Source: Petrosia ficiformis (lineage: Eukaryota > Porifera > Demospongiae > Haplosclerida > Petrosiidae). Taken from it: a DNA stretch of 64,000 bases. The notes under the pieces are model-generated. The model did not search any database, had not been told where the DNA came from, and was given only the letters and a program-made list of their open reading frames with translations. The DNA lies in contig OX345638.1 of NCBI GenBank assembly GCA_947044365.1, positions 9,307,701 through 9,371,700 on the forward strand, written 5' to 3'. Within the stretch, counting starts at the first letter, position 1. Each line of letters starts with the position of its first letter. The translations under genes were made by a program, and so were the position numbers. Below are positions 13,001-22,716 of this stretch, piece by piece.

Positions 13001-16000
13001 TGGCATGCTTTTGCTTGAATCCCGCGCGCTTCACGTGGTTTGGAATGTTTTGCTACTGTTATAACCACAAATATTTGTTTGTAACAACAAAAAATGAATA
13101 TCATGAATATGGTATGAATATTATTATATTGACTTCCTACTTCCGCCGTACCGCCACCTTAACTACGTATGAAACATGTATGTGACACAAGAATATTATA
13201 CAGATATAAACATACATCAGACCTATGGAAAAGTAATCATAGGGATATCTAGTAACAAAAACTACTTTAGTGTTTTTCAAATCTCCTTCATTACTTGTCA
13301 CTATAATAATCTTCTCTTCTCTTTATGCAGATGAGGCAGAGCATAACAGACAATGATGAGAGATCCTCTCGTAAAAGAAAACATGGTATGTATAGATATA
13401 ATATTAGACCCGCTGAGAGGGCTGAACAAGGGAGACCACTGAGGGTGATGCATATGGGCAAAGAGGACTTTGTTCCCAGGTCCCCCGATTACTAAGCATT
13501 TTAGGGGGCATATGATAATTATGTGATCATTTTAACCTGAACGTTTGTCACTCTGTGTGGGTTAAATCTTGATTAGTATGTGTGAATAATTAAGTAGGTG
13601 AGCATTTGGTGCCATGTTTGCACACCCCATTTGTATAGGAGTCCCAATTAAAATTTTACCCTACGCTAAATCTGCTCTCTTATTCTCACTTAATAATATA
13701 AGTCACACGATGGAGATTACTTCAAAAATTGAGTCACTCAGGATGACCATAGAGTTTAACTCCCAATAAGTACAAGGAACATAACTACATTCATCTTCAG
13801 ACTATGTTTTGCAAATATTACCAAAGTTCTTGAAATAAACTTAGGAGGGTTCAGAACTAGTGTTGGGCGATTATTCAAAATAGTATTGATGATTATCACG
13901 CATTAATTATATCGCAATTATCATGATTATTATCATTATCATCAACAAGCAAAAAAGACATGTACATTACAAAATTTAATGACAAAAAAATCAATTTGTT
14001 CCCATTTTTGGTTGTAATCGGCCACGATGTGGATTCACTATATGTTCACCACTACTAAAAACTCTCTCTGATGGAACACTTGTTCCAGAAATGCATAAAT
14101 ACTTTATGGCTAGATGTGGCAATGTAGGAAACCATCTACACTCTGCTTCCTACCACACTAAAGGACTGGTTTCAGCTTCTGCAATATGAAACTCAAGGTA
14201 TGAACTGATTTCATTATCAACCTGCTGCTCATGTGTCATTAGAGTAGATTCCACATTGTCATTCTCTTTTTCCATGTTCCTGATGATTGTTGAAAGACCT
14301 TTAAGGTTTTTGTAGGTGGCAGAGGTACATGTACATCAGTATTTACTGTGTCACTGGTAAATCTATGTTGCTGCGCATCAACAATTGGCTCAAGACTCCT
14401 ATTAAGGATGTTGACAGACATTCTTCTGTGATATATATTGTCATGTCTTTGTTTTCTAGATATTTAGGCTTCAAGCAGGGGTCAAGGAATGAACAGATAC
14501 AAGTACTTCAGAAACTCTTGATGAGCTGTATCGATTCACGAAGTTATCAATCATTGCCTGTTTCATACTTGAAGCTACATGGTTATCAATACTATAAGGA
14601 TTGAGTGTGGTCTTCACATGATTAGGATACATTGCAGTGCTGTTGCTGTGACCTCTGTTTCTCCTGACAATACATCTGTTAGGTAGTAAACATGTCTAAG
14701 GACATGTGCTACTGTCTCAAGGACATTTAATTCCTCATCAGATGTTCAGTGCTTTCTGTCTTCAGCAAGCACGGCACTAATAGCCTGCTGTTGCTCGATG
14801 ACACGAGCAACCATCTGATATGCAGAGCACCATCTTATGCTGACATAATTTTCTAACTTGTACTCTGGGATACCAAGCTGCTGTTGTTTTTCCAATAAGT
14901 CGCGTGACTTATTCCAGCTTCGATGGAAGAAATGTACAAGAGAACGGCACCTAGCCATGGCACATTGTATTATAGAACCACTGAGACCTTTTTTTATTGC
15001 TAGATTCAAATTGTGCCCAAAGCCTTAATAAATCCAGCACACAAAAAGCCGAAATGACATTTGCCCCACTGTCCAGTAGTGGCTGCTACAAGATTCTGTG
15101 TTTCAAGCTCCTAGTTAGCCAGGATATCAATGACACTTTGAACAATCTTGTCACCTGTATGATCAGCACACAAACCTACTGTGTGGAGACAATCTGATTG
15201 AAGGCACCATTCACCACCGATATAGTGGATTGTTAAGGTAATGTAAGGTTCACAGGCATTGCTTGTCCAAAGATCTTTGGTTATGGCATAGTATCTTACT
15301 TGCCTGAGTTCTGCCATTACACGTCTTTTTACGTCAATGTAGAGAGCCGGAATCTCCTGAGATGAAAAAAACTTTCTTGACGAAAGCTCATATCGAGGAT
15401 CAAGTTTGGACACTATGTGTTGGCTTCTCAACTGTATATAATGCATGGCAAGATAATATGTAATCATACGAGTCATTTCCTTGGCTACGCTCCTTTAATA
15501 GTTTGTTGTGCCATTGTGCATGACTCACTGCTACTTGAAGAAGTCCCAGTCGAAATACTGCCCAATTGCTCGGGATGGTGATCATGCAAGTGTTCCTGTT
15601 TTTTGTGCAAATGCCTACTCCACACTTGCAACAAATTGGCTGGTGCTGCTCTTCCTCTATTATCTCTCCATCCTCATTAGCTCTCAAAACAGAAGTACAA
15701 CCATGCTTTACTCTTTGTGTCGCTCTTCTTTATGATCCTAATCCCACACACAGTTTCACATAAAGACGACGCCACTTTACAACTCTGCGCATGTATCAAT
15801 TATTAATATTAATTATTATTACTAGTGATAATCAAAGTTCAAAAAAATAAACCGGTTTGATTAATCATTTTATTAATAATCGTGATATATTTGTAAAACC
15901 ATATAATCGCCCATCACTATTCAGAACTATTGAAATTGTGTTTTTTTTGTAGTGGTTTGATCATTAAATTAAAATTCACCAATTAGTTCACTAATGCACA

Positions 16001-19000
16001 TGGGCGATCTGAACTTTTTTTCCAAAAGGTGGGTGCTTGAAAGCTTAGTAGTCCAGAGGGCAACACACACACTTTTACTTATATTCATAACTTTTACATT
16101 TTACACAGCACAAACTTACTTACTTACTTACTTAGACAGAGAACCTTCTGATAGTGTTGAGTTTCCTGCAAGTTAGAATAAACTAAAATGGTACCAGGCT
16201 TACTAAAAGGGGTTTAGTTTCAATTAAATAACTAAAATCGGCCGTTATTGGACATTTTCTGTTTAAAGTAGTTATAGTTATTACAGACCTGTAATTTAGT
16301 TATAGTTTAGTTAACTACAAGTCATAATGCCTTATTAAAAGGGCTTTCAGTTATAGTCATAGTCAACTAAAAAACACTGCCTTCTAAGTAAGTCAGTCAC
16401 AGATACTGAAACCATGCTTCATTAGTGGGAGGAAAGCAGCAAGGCAGTTTGATGGTGCAGTGGTGAATGCCAACACCCACACTTAGCGTCTTTGTCAATT
16501 CAATCGCTTATAACTTTGGATTGTGTAGCTTGAATGTTTCCACTAGCTTAAGGTGGCACTCTACCAGATACGGGTTTCAATAATTAACAGTACTTCCTAT
16601 TACTTTAGACGTTTTCCACCACAAATATTTGATTATTGTTCTGTTTGCTATGCTTAACCAACGGGGGTTGGACTGTCAGCAACCACAAAAATGTGACTTC
16701 TGTTAGTTATCACAGTTTATAATGTGCTAAAATGTATCGGAGTATTCAGGTACATATTGCTCTGTTCTAATACAACATATGGCCTCAATATTTCACTTGA
16801 AGGGAGTGAAGGTGTCTGCCCACCGTTTGTTCATTCTATTTTGTCGAGAGGTTGTCGCAAAGAGTGGGAATTCCACTGTTTGTAGCAGCCATTGTTACTA
16901 CAGTGAAAATACAAAATTAAATAGAAAAGTGGCCTGAACACTTTGTAGCCCTATTGAAGGTAAGCATTTATATCCAGTTTCAGATGTATGTGATCTATCA
17001 TGCTCAAGAAAAATGTACCTAAAAGTTTGATTTCCAGCTCTTTGTAATTTGGTTTATAAGTATTGGATAGCTGCGCAATTTTAGCTGAAAGAAGCTCTTC
17101 CCAAGATCTGTTTAAAGGAATAGTTATCTTGTATGTAGTTCCAATACTTTCTTGTAAAATAAGTAACTAAAAAAAGTCATGAATATCATTACCGAGCTAG
17201 AGCACCACCTTAAAGCAAATTTAAGTAGACTGCCTTGAGTAATGTTTTTGAAAATATCAAAGGACTTCAAAAATATGACCGTTTATATGCGGGACGTCTG
17301 TGATTAATCCCCAATTTTAATAGCTGATTTTTATGTTTTTTAGATGATGCCAACTACAGTGAGATTACTCCAGCCTCTATTCCTTTTAAAGAAATAGGTT
17401 AGTCATTTATGGTAGATTGCAAATCCAATAATGATGCCATAAATCATTGGTATTATTTGTGATGCAATAATTTTCTTGTTTTCTGGCTATTGAAAGATTG
17501 AAGGAGAGGGGGTAGGGAAAAAAAATGTTTGGTCTAAATAAGTATTAAATTACAAGGAAGAGCCTTGTCATGTATTTAGCTCATGTTTGTTGGATATAAC
17601 TTCATCTTTCCAAGGCTAAAATGCATGTTACTTTTGATTCGTGAAGTAGAATTTCTTTTAATTTTTTTGGCTGTGATGATTTACTTTCAAGAATCTTAAC
17701 TAAAATTTAGTGGAATGTGTAACTTTGAATAAGGCAATATGTATGTAATATTATGTCATTGTGATGGTACACATCAAAGAAACCACTATTGCTACAAATC
17801 AAGGCGGTTTTAGCTATACCATGTTCGTTTCTTTAATGACTTTTAAGTAGTTTAGATTGTGTGGCTAATTAGTCACGATTGCTATGGCGATTTAACCACT
17901 ATCTGCCCTTGATGTCATACAGTTGTCATGGCTATGACGCCAAACAGTGATCGAATGACACACAATATTTATATCCCTTGTGCTCAGGATAATATCCAAT
18001 TTAAAACATTCAGCACTCGGGATATAACTAATCCTTATAATTTATATTGTGCATAATAAATAAATATCTTTCATCTATAATAGATCAGCAACATCTTTTT
18101 AAGGCAATGGAAGATGGCTTTGTCGAGTCACATATAACTAAGGCTGTCGTACAAGGACCAGCCCGTGCTGGTAAAACATCACTAAAATCCCTCATTTTAT
18201 CGCTTCCATATAAGGAACTTAGTACTCCCTGTATTGAAGCACCAAAAATTGGATCTGGAACTTTCTCTGTAAGTCGATTTGGCAAAGGTGAATCAGAGAA
18301 ATGCTGGACTTATGTGAACAATCAAGACATGGAAGAAAAAATTCTAGCAGAATTACGAATGGTTGCCTTGAAAAAGGAAGAAGAACTATCTCAAAAGACT
18401 CCCTTATCTGCAGTATCTCCTCGTTTGGAAGAAGTCGATCAAGCATTATTGCAAAATGACGATGTCAGTAGTAAATCCACAGTGACATTTTCACAGACCA
18501 AGGAAGAGGAAAAAGCTTTTGCTATTATACAAGAGCTATTTGATAGGTGTAGTAAAGGTATCAAAGCTCAAGAGTTGAGTCTTCATGAGCGCTGGTTGTA
18601 TTTTACTGATTGTGGAGGCCAAATTCAATTTCAGAAGCTACTTCCAGCTTTTCTACCATGTGCATCAGCCCTCATGTTAGTCATTAATCTAGCAGAAGAT
18701 CTCTCTGGGCCAGCTTCAACAGAAATGTGTTTGGAAGCAGCTGAACGAATCAATGTTAGTGAGCATTCGCTGAAAGTAAAGGAAATATTGAAGCAGCTCC
18801 TAGTAATGGTCAATTACAGTTCACAGCGACAGAAAGCAATCATTGAGAGCGATAGTATTCTCTCCAAATATATTACACCTCCAGATGTTCTGAGCATTAT
18901 GGCCATAGCTACACATCGGGATGAGTATGATGAAACGTCAGAAACAATTGAAGACAAAGAAGAGATACTCGAAAATATTTTGAAGTCAGTCGATGGCCAA

Positions 19001-22000
19001 ATCAGTTACCAAAACGAGGATGAATTCAAAATTTTGCATGAAGTCGATGGAAGAAAAGCAAAGGAGGGTATTTTCGATGATTCAGTTGTAGAACAAATGG
19101 CACTTAAACTTCGAGAGCAAGCATATATTGTCAGAGTACCTTTGAGGTGGCACTGTTTTCAAACCCTCCTCCAAAGATTAACTCTGAATGGCTCTGGTGT
19201 CCTTGATCTGTCGTTTTGCAAAGAATGTGGTCGTAGGCTTGGTATGAGTGATGATGAAGTAGTCAGTGCTATCAAGTTTTTTCATATCCTCAATTCCATG
19301 CTGTACTATCCTGATTCAGGAGCAGATGATATAGTATTTGCCAACATTCACTGTCTCATTGATGTTATCACTGAGCTAATGGTTACTATTTGTAAAGCAC
19401 GTAATGTAAACAAGTACCCCAATTTAGATATTAAGCTGTTAGCTATGGAAGGTATTGTATCGTTAGATTTCATCAGAAAGATGAAGGTATGTTCTAGCAT
19501 ATCGAGAAGCATCCCACTCTTTGTGGAGAAATTGCTAGCCATTTTTCAGCATCTCCGAATTGCAGTAAAGGTCAAAAACAATGAAAATCAGTTCTTCATT
19601 CCTGCACTACTACCAGTATGTGATACTACAGATATCAATCCCTTTCCTGAATCCACTCCGAGCCAATGCTTTTTTACTTCAAGAAAGGCTTACCTATGGG
19701 CCTTTTCTGTTCCATTATCGTACTTCTTCTTTCTGGCAAATGGTCAATTATTTGTAAAAAAAACGCATTTAACTATTCCAACTTTATGATTATTGAACAT
19801 CTTGACATGAATGGAAAATTTGCCATCATGGAAACTACAGATTACATCCAGTTAATTAGTGAATTTCCTGATGACATAATCAAAGTGAGACATGCCATCT
19901 ATGTGTCTATAGGGGCTGCTGCAAAAGGGAATCTCAAACCTGAGCCAGGTTTCTTCTGTCCTTGTACTCATGAACAACCTAACCATGTAGCTGTAGTTGT
20001 ACAGGATCAACCTACTCTGTTGCGGTGCTGTAAAAATTAATGAGAGAGTAGAAGATACTGAAGGGCAGCCCCGTTTGGCCTGGTATGGAGCTGTTCCTGA
20101 GAGAGGTGAGTATATAATTGCTTGTGCATTTCAGTTGTTAACCTTTTTGTTTTTTGGTATAGCTACTAACTCTACTGAGGATACAAGTAAAACAGGTGTG
20201 TGTGAGTTTGCGTTAGTTTATAGCTAATGGTTAAATAATTGATATGTGTTTTCAAACGTAAACTGTGAGGTATCTAAACTTGGATTTTCCTTCATCTCTG
20301 TTTTATCCACTAATAGATGTTATTTGTAATTTGTCATTTTGTACAGAGATAGTCCTGTCTGACAATACATACAGCATTAGTTAATAAACACAATGTATGC
20401 ACATGTATGTGTAATAACTAGACACAGGTATAATTATACTATCATATATGATGTGTACATTAATAATTGTTGCTATAATTATAATACATATCATATCCAG
20501 AAATAGAAATAGACTCTACTGATACCAGACAGGAAATAATAAGTCGAGATTGAAACATGCAGAACTATCAGGAAGTAGATTAGAACATTGGAGAATCCAT
20601 TCATACCAATAAATTATGTTTTGAATATTAGTCACACAAGTCACGTTTTCCAATTGTCAGTTATGTATTATTTCACTACGCTGATTAGTTTCAATTCTGC
20701 AGTACATTGCCGATAAAATGCCTCATTTTCATAGGTTTGAAATAAAAGGTAGTGCAATAAACACATTGTAATTTGCTTTCTAATGCTTTCAAAGGAATAC
20801 TCCTATTAAAGTACTTCAGCCATATCTTTGCATTTGTTTAAATATTGGTAATGATGCATTGTTGAATCACGAAGGGTGTATACACTTGTAGTCCTTCCAA
20901 TGTTGGTTTCCTTTAATTTATTACACAAAATTAATGTGTACTGCAATGGTAGTTTGGGACAAATATCAATTTGGAGTGTCATTTATTTGATATTCACCTG
21001 TAATTCTAAATACTTGTAGTATATAATACACAATAATGCTTTCATAGTAAAATTAATAAAGATAATTATATACTCACAAGTGATTGTGTAATGTTTTATA
21101 CATTTTATTACTACCAGTAATCTTGTATTATTAATTTGTGAATTTTACAAACAAACTTTTAACTCTTTCCATCATCACTCCGGTGTATGTGGATGTGGTT
21201 TGTTTTCTAATTCCAATGCTTATGCACTTGGAGCAAATTAAATACTACAAAATGTGATATAAGTAATGATTACAATAAATTCTAAACTACATAATTACAT
21301 TTCACCATACATTTAGGTTTCCAAGATGTACAATTTGCTGAAGCTCACAGCATATCCAATATAGAGTAAGTGATTTAACAACTGCATGTGTTTACAAATG
21401 AAATTTCCATAACAAAGGCCTGTAAGTAAATCAGAGTGTTTCATATAGTTTACAATTTTTTTAAGGAATGCTTAGTTTAGATATTCCGTGAATTTGTGAC
21501 CAGACATTATAATTCCAATTTAAGCATGTATAAAACAATCATTTGCCAATCGTACTTACAATTACAGATTCTCTATGAAGAGACAACATAAAGAAGAACA
21601 GTATATCATACCAGTATGTGTCGGAGAGAAGAGACATCATGAAGACTATAATGATTCCCAACTAGGTCTAAAGAAACCGAATCTAGATATTCAGAGTCCT
21701 CTTCAAACAAGTTCACATGGACAGTCTAAACCAGGCATGTATAGCATCTACCTTATATTATACTAAGTGCATTACAGAATAATATACTATAACTATACAA
21801 TTGTGTGCTAAATAGACACAGGTATAATCATACTATCATAAATATGTGATGCGAAATTAACAATATTGTTATAACATACATATCATATCCAATAATAGAA
21901 GTGGACTCTAGTGACACCAGATCTGCAATGATAACCCACAATGTGTTGAGATCACATCATGCTGAACTGTGTAGACTACTAAATGGCAGTGAACCAACTC

Positions 22001-22233
22001 TGTTATCGTTAACAGCTGAGCTGTATGCTAAAGGAATCATTGGTATGAATATACAAATTGACGTTCTCAAAAAAGGAGGATTTGCTGGTGCAAATATTTT
22101 ACTCACTCATGTACAAATGAAGATTGAGCAGAGTCCTGAACACCTTGATATCGTCCAGAAAGCTTTGGAAAATGAACAATTCCTTGATGAAATCGTCAAG
22201 AAGATGAAAAAACAGAGTACTCAGGAATATTAA
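1046..22233 (+). CDS. Death / Roc-COR GTPase / CARD-like signalling protein with two frame disruptions
   Basis: Likely an intracellular signalling switch; no substrate can be named. Exons I support: 1046-1337 (Death domain), 3351-3406, 13331-13385, 17344-17397 (basic and acidic linkers), 18084-20105 (Roc-COR), 20163-20195, 21317-21365, 21568-21734 and 21899-22233 (CARD-like helical end, stop 22231-22233). Phases agree at every junction and lengths total 3063 nt, 1020 codons plus stop. The Death exon has the WHNLGIQLGL and DTWLRTMP helix motifs. The GTPase exon has P-loop GPARAGKTS, switch DCGGQ and a Roc-type THRD. The start ATG at 1046 is the first Met of the Death exon; an upstream exon is possible. 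The intron after 21734 uses a GC donor. Within 18084-20105 the frame changes near 19669-19674 (six T) and returns near 20033-20037 (five A), so the unedited frame stops at 19789. It is a pseudogene if these are real, intact if they are sequencing errors. Confidence 0.7.
1915..2700 (+). repeat. Tandem copies of an intronic repeat shared by both Death genes
   Basis: A block around 2040-2110 containing TGTGGTCATAGTAATA is repeated at 2560-2630 with its neighbouring sequence, so about 500 bp of this intron is a direct duplication. Related copies lie in the second Death gene at about 38255-38330, 40480-40510 and 40885-40945. The sharing supports descent of both genes from one ancestor. Short open frames inside the copies look like chance. 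Confidence 0.6.
3495..3660. mobile_element. Relic of a MITE also present in the second Death gene
   Basis: The segment with GGGTCGCAATGTTTCACAC (about 3551) matches 38796-38946 in the corresponding intron of the second Death gene. That copy keeps its terminal inverted repeats; here the ends have decayed. The shared position, just after the matching linker exon, implies insertion before the gene duplication. Confidence 0.5.
4453..4476 (-). terminator. Histone-type 3' stem-loop
   Basis: On the minus strand, GGTTCTTTTCAGAGCC (4471 down to 4456) forms a six-pair stem (one G-U) with a UUUC loop, flanked by AAC upstream and ACCA downstream. This matches the stem-loop at the 3' end of metazoan replication-dependent histone mRNAs, which binds SLBP and replaces polyadenylation. 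No histone is encoded next to it; the nearest upstream reading frame ends at 4529-4531, 58 nt away, a typical spacing for histone mRNAs. It lies inside the candidate limits of the CACTA-like element. Confidence 0.65.
4529..4697 (-). other. Possible terminal coding exon before the histone-type stem-loop
   Basis: The minus strand is open from about 4697 to the TAA at 4529-4531, with a protein-like composition (for example FLLQLYVTMLPELASP, ending VVDIDE). A T-rich tract and GGAG or CCAG acceptor lie just upstream. It could be an alternative last exon of the gene ending at 5131 or part of a decayed gene. I recognise no family, and no donor exon is proven. Confidence 0.3.
5131..8555 (-). CDS. Coiled-coil accessory protein of the CACTA-like element
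   Basis: Five exons on the minus strand, in transcription order: 8555-8295, 7681-7626, 7458-7203, 7141-7000 and 5411-5131 (stop 5131-5133). Splice sites are canonical and phases agree, giving about 330 residues. The N-terminus is Ser/Thr-rich, followed by a predicted coiled coil (ILESILDKLDNQASQINVL), a helical basic segment ending KKRKKDRRGCARRHR, an acidic TDESDHEDE stretch, a conserved-looking LPWRSQ block, and a KRKSKWVEAKIRR region before a Ser/Thr/Asp-rich tail. I recognise no named Pfam domain; as far as I recall, proteins with a similar LPW block and basic tail accompany tnp2 transposases in cnidarian genomes. It is transcribed divergently from the transposase with an 83-bp gap, so co-expression and a role in transposition are inferred. 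Intron 4 holds a ~1.1 kb minisatellite. Confidence 0.6.
5800..6930. repeat. Minisatellite, ~79-82 bp unit, about 13-14 copies
   Basis: Each unit contains TTCACATTACACTGACAG, then an ACCTGAGTAAGATATCC block and AAGCATAACGTGAAC. Early units lack a small AACG insertion and later ones alternate AAATA and AAAATAAT spacers, so at least two variants have been amplified. It sits inside an intron of the minus-strand accessory gene and reaches close to the splice donor at 7000. Confidence 0.85.
8556..8638. promoter_or_regulatory. Divergent promoter of the transposon genes
   Basis: Only 83 bp separate the start codon of the minus-strand accessory gene (8555) from that of the transposase (8639). Both must start transcription in or across this gap, so it is likely a shared bidirectional promoter. 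I see no clear TATA box in a useful position. Confidence 0.45.
8639..11758 (+). CDS. tnp2-type (CACTA/EnSpm) transposase
   Basis: Cut-and-paste DNA transposase of the CACTA superfamily, acting in the nucleus on the element's ends. Three exons with phase-0 junctions, 8639-8896, 8996-9058 and 9188-11758, give 963 residues. Exon 1 encodes a zinc-finger-like motif (CPHCHRILGKTAYYRHKLK). An acidic segment and one or two hydrophobic stretches follow. The tnp2 core has CGFLGHHAKMACNKCYKEF (about residue 443) and DPMHNLFLGTSKHIMHLW (about residue 532), the latter being the family's hallmark. The C-terminal part, with HLHCHIFE and a Cys-rich segment, is less conserved. No internal stop or frameshift is visible, so the protein may still be functional. 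It faces the accessory gene head to head. Confidence 0.8.
11974..12717 (-). CDS. Third gene of the CACTA-like element, unknown function
   Basis: A single open frame of 247 codons on the minus strand. The first Met is at 12717 and a second at 12693; the latter, followed by GGKRSIVAKRRLRALQKRR, would start straight into a strongly basic segment that resembles a nuclear or DNA-binding tail. The rest is charged and helical (KLKIEYKKLEAKALEEKE near the C-terminus) and is probably a coiled coil. I recognise no family. It converges on the transposase, with about 215 bp between the stop codons, and lies inside the insertion absent from the paralogous intron, so I assign it to the transposon. It could be a second subunit or a captured host gene. 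Confidence 0.5.
   Translation of the reverse strand: MYIRHAPSMGGKRSIVAKRRLRALQKRRRKQNIKETAIKLSEQSASQSLKDDQPFLTPPWSHSNTTDYEGKVESWLMSCKPPLEESLECAKQETLEKVNITRYKSSDEFPGDWRFDDLLVEDQLVRDKVHEEWMAMKSKYSWYTDSSPSFKDPKVKEPLLKTSSISALDKVALTVYHNRLKKEINQAVSGERHYRDAYGKLKIEYKKLEAKALEEKETVRYFWRNEIIESQSRKMKFIDGCTHQFCL
12718..13330. other. Transposon right end and intron boundary
   Basis: No gene seen. It holds a near-perfect palindrome at about 12950-12972 (AACTGAAGTCT, T, AGACTTCAGTT), possibly subterminal to the transposon, and the candidate TAGTG end at 13268-13272. From about 13275 the sequence matches the intron upstream of exon 39487 in the second Death gene, ending in the CTTTATGCAG acceptor. Confidence 0.5.
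13858..15919 (-). mobile_element. hAT transposon, decayed, with perfect 8-bp TSD
   Basis: The ends are inverted repeats: TAGTGTTGGGCGATTAT at the left and the complement of TAGTGATGGGCGATTAT at the right, one mismatch in 17. The element is flanked by an exact 8-bp duplication TTCAGAAC (13850-13857 and 15920-15927), the hallmark of hAT insertion. The minus strand encodes remnants of a BED/hAT transposase. It sits in the intron between the exons at 13331 and 17344. Confidence 0.9.
14239..15700 (-). pseudogene. Broken hAT (ZBED-like) transposase
   Basis: Transposase fragments lie in different minus-strand frames and are not joined. Around 15690-15400 is the N-terminal zinc-finger-like part (CCKCGVGICTKN, then HAQWHNKLLKERS). 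At 15476-15111 is the segment with DLWTSNACEPYITLTIHYI, matching the ZBED/hAT core that contains a catalytic Asp. At 15009-14746 is the segment with VSIRWCSAYQMVARVIEQQ, the RW-containing region. Stops and frame changes separate them, so no functional protein can be made. Confidence 0.75.
16193..16378. mobile_element. AT-rich MITE of the TTAGTTATAGTTA family
   Basis: Contains GGCTTACTAAAAGGGG, GACCTGTAATTTAGTTATAG and GTTAACTA blocks. The same blocks recur at 26605-26755, 28712-28960 and 29290-29475, some in inverse orientation. No coding capacity. The one intact-looking end (28712) begins TAGTGTTG, which suggests a hAT-derived non-autonomous family. Confidence 0.65.
16552..17209. mobile_element. 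658-bp MITE with TTAA target duplication
   Basis: Flanked by TTAA on both sides (16548-16551 and 17210-17213). The terminal inverted repeats are GGTGGCACTCTA and the complement of GGTGGTGCTCTA. TTAA duplication is typical of piggyBac-type insertion, although these termini are not the classic CCY ends. No open reading frame. Intronic in the first Death gene. Confidence 0.65.
18084..20105 (+). CDS. Main Roc-COR exon of the first Death gene
   Basis: This single exon holds the whole GTPase core. In order: P-loop GPARAGKTS (about 18155-18181), an acidic spacer, DCGGQIQFQ (about 18610), a hydrophobic strand, IMAIATHRDEYDE (about 18897), then a COR-like segment beginning VRVPLRWHCFQ (about 19132). 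DxxGQ and THxD are the signature switch and G4 motifs of Roc GTPases of the LRRK/DAPK/MFHAS1 class, and COR follows Roc in that family. From about 19675 to 20033 the coding frame is shifted by one: the stretch around PMGLFCSIIVLLLSG aligns by eye with PNGLFTSLVVFLMGH of the second paralogue at 49600-49630, so the shifted frame is the real continuation. Acceptor TAATAG before 18084; donor GAGAG/gtgag after 20105. Confidence 0.75.
20501..20555 (+). pseudogene. Abandoned copy of the start of the last exon
   Basis: Preceded by a good acceptor (ATATCCAG), it reads EIEIDSTDTRQ in the correct phase and stops at a TGA after 17 codons. It closely resembles the start of the real last exon at 21899 (EVDSSDTRS), and the sequence upstream of both copies is also alike (compare 20420-20500 with 21805-21898). 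A local duplication about 1.4 kb apart left this decayed copy in the intron. Confidence 0.6.
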
Positions 22234-22597
22234 CTATGCACTTTCTGTTAAGTATTTTTTTTAAATTTTTTGTTGTGTTGTAGATTGAATTCGCATAATA
22301 ACTATTATAAATTTATTATTACTTTTCCCGCAAAGTGTAGGCATAAGGGTATGGTGATCATATTGTGTGTGTGTGTGTGTTTGTGTGAGGAAAATGTTTT
22401 TAAAACTATGTTAAAACTAGGTGCAATGCATTCCTAAAGTTCCTAAGAACATCTAAAATGTAAGAAAAGTAGATAATCAAAGTAATAGTACGTAGTGTTT
22501 CAGAGTCAGCAATAATTACTGAATGTTGGACAACACAAAGCAATCATAGGGATACGTTTTTTTTCTATATATATATCTGAAAATGAAAACTATAATT

Positions 22598-22675
22598 ATA
22601 GTCCAGTACGGCCACACCCTTCGCTTAATAAGAGCATACGCCTCCAAGCAAAGGGTGTGTCCGCACCAGACTAGT
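22598..22675. mobile_element. Short inverted-repeat element 3' of the first Death gene
   Basis: CGGCCACACCCTTCGCTT at the left is the approximate inverse of AAGCAAAGGGTGTGTCCGC at the right. Related GGGTGTGGCT blocks occur at about 4150-4175 and 39250-39275, so this is a small dispersed MITE. The rest of 22234-22716 is AT-rich 3' flank with a GT microsatellite at about 22363-22387 and nothing else seen. Confidence 0.5.
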
Positions 22676-22716
22676 TACTCTTCTGCAAAATTTGGTCTTC
22701 ATTCAACAAATTAACA

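Larger units (their letters stand above)
4409..13272. mobile_element. CACTA-like (EnSpm) transposon with three genes
   Basis: Compared with the corresponding intron of the second Death gene, sequence homology stops after about 4325 and resumes at about 13275, so roughly 8.9 kb is inserted here. The insert carries a tnp2-type transposase (8639-11758, +), a five-exon gene (8555-5131, -), a one-exon gene (12717-11974, -) and a minisatellite. The limits given are candidates: CACTA at 4409-4413 and TAGTG at 13268-13272 are the expected outer pentamers of such elements. I could not see a convincing 3-bp target duplication, and the inverted repeats match only loosely beyond the pentamer, so the ends may be off by tens of bases. 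Confidence 0.55.

Noticed and set aside
19660..19690. Programmed -1 ribosomal frameshift at the T run
   Set aside because: The heptamer T TTT TTA is present but out of phase with the incoming frame, and a second opposite shift is needed downstream; an indel explains it better.
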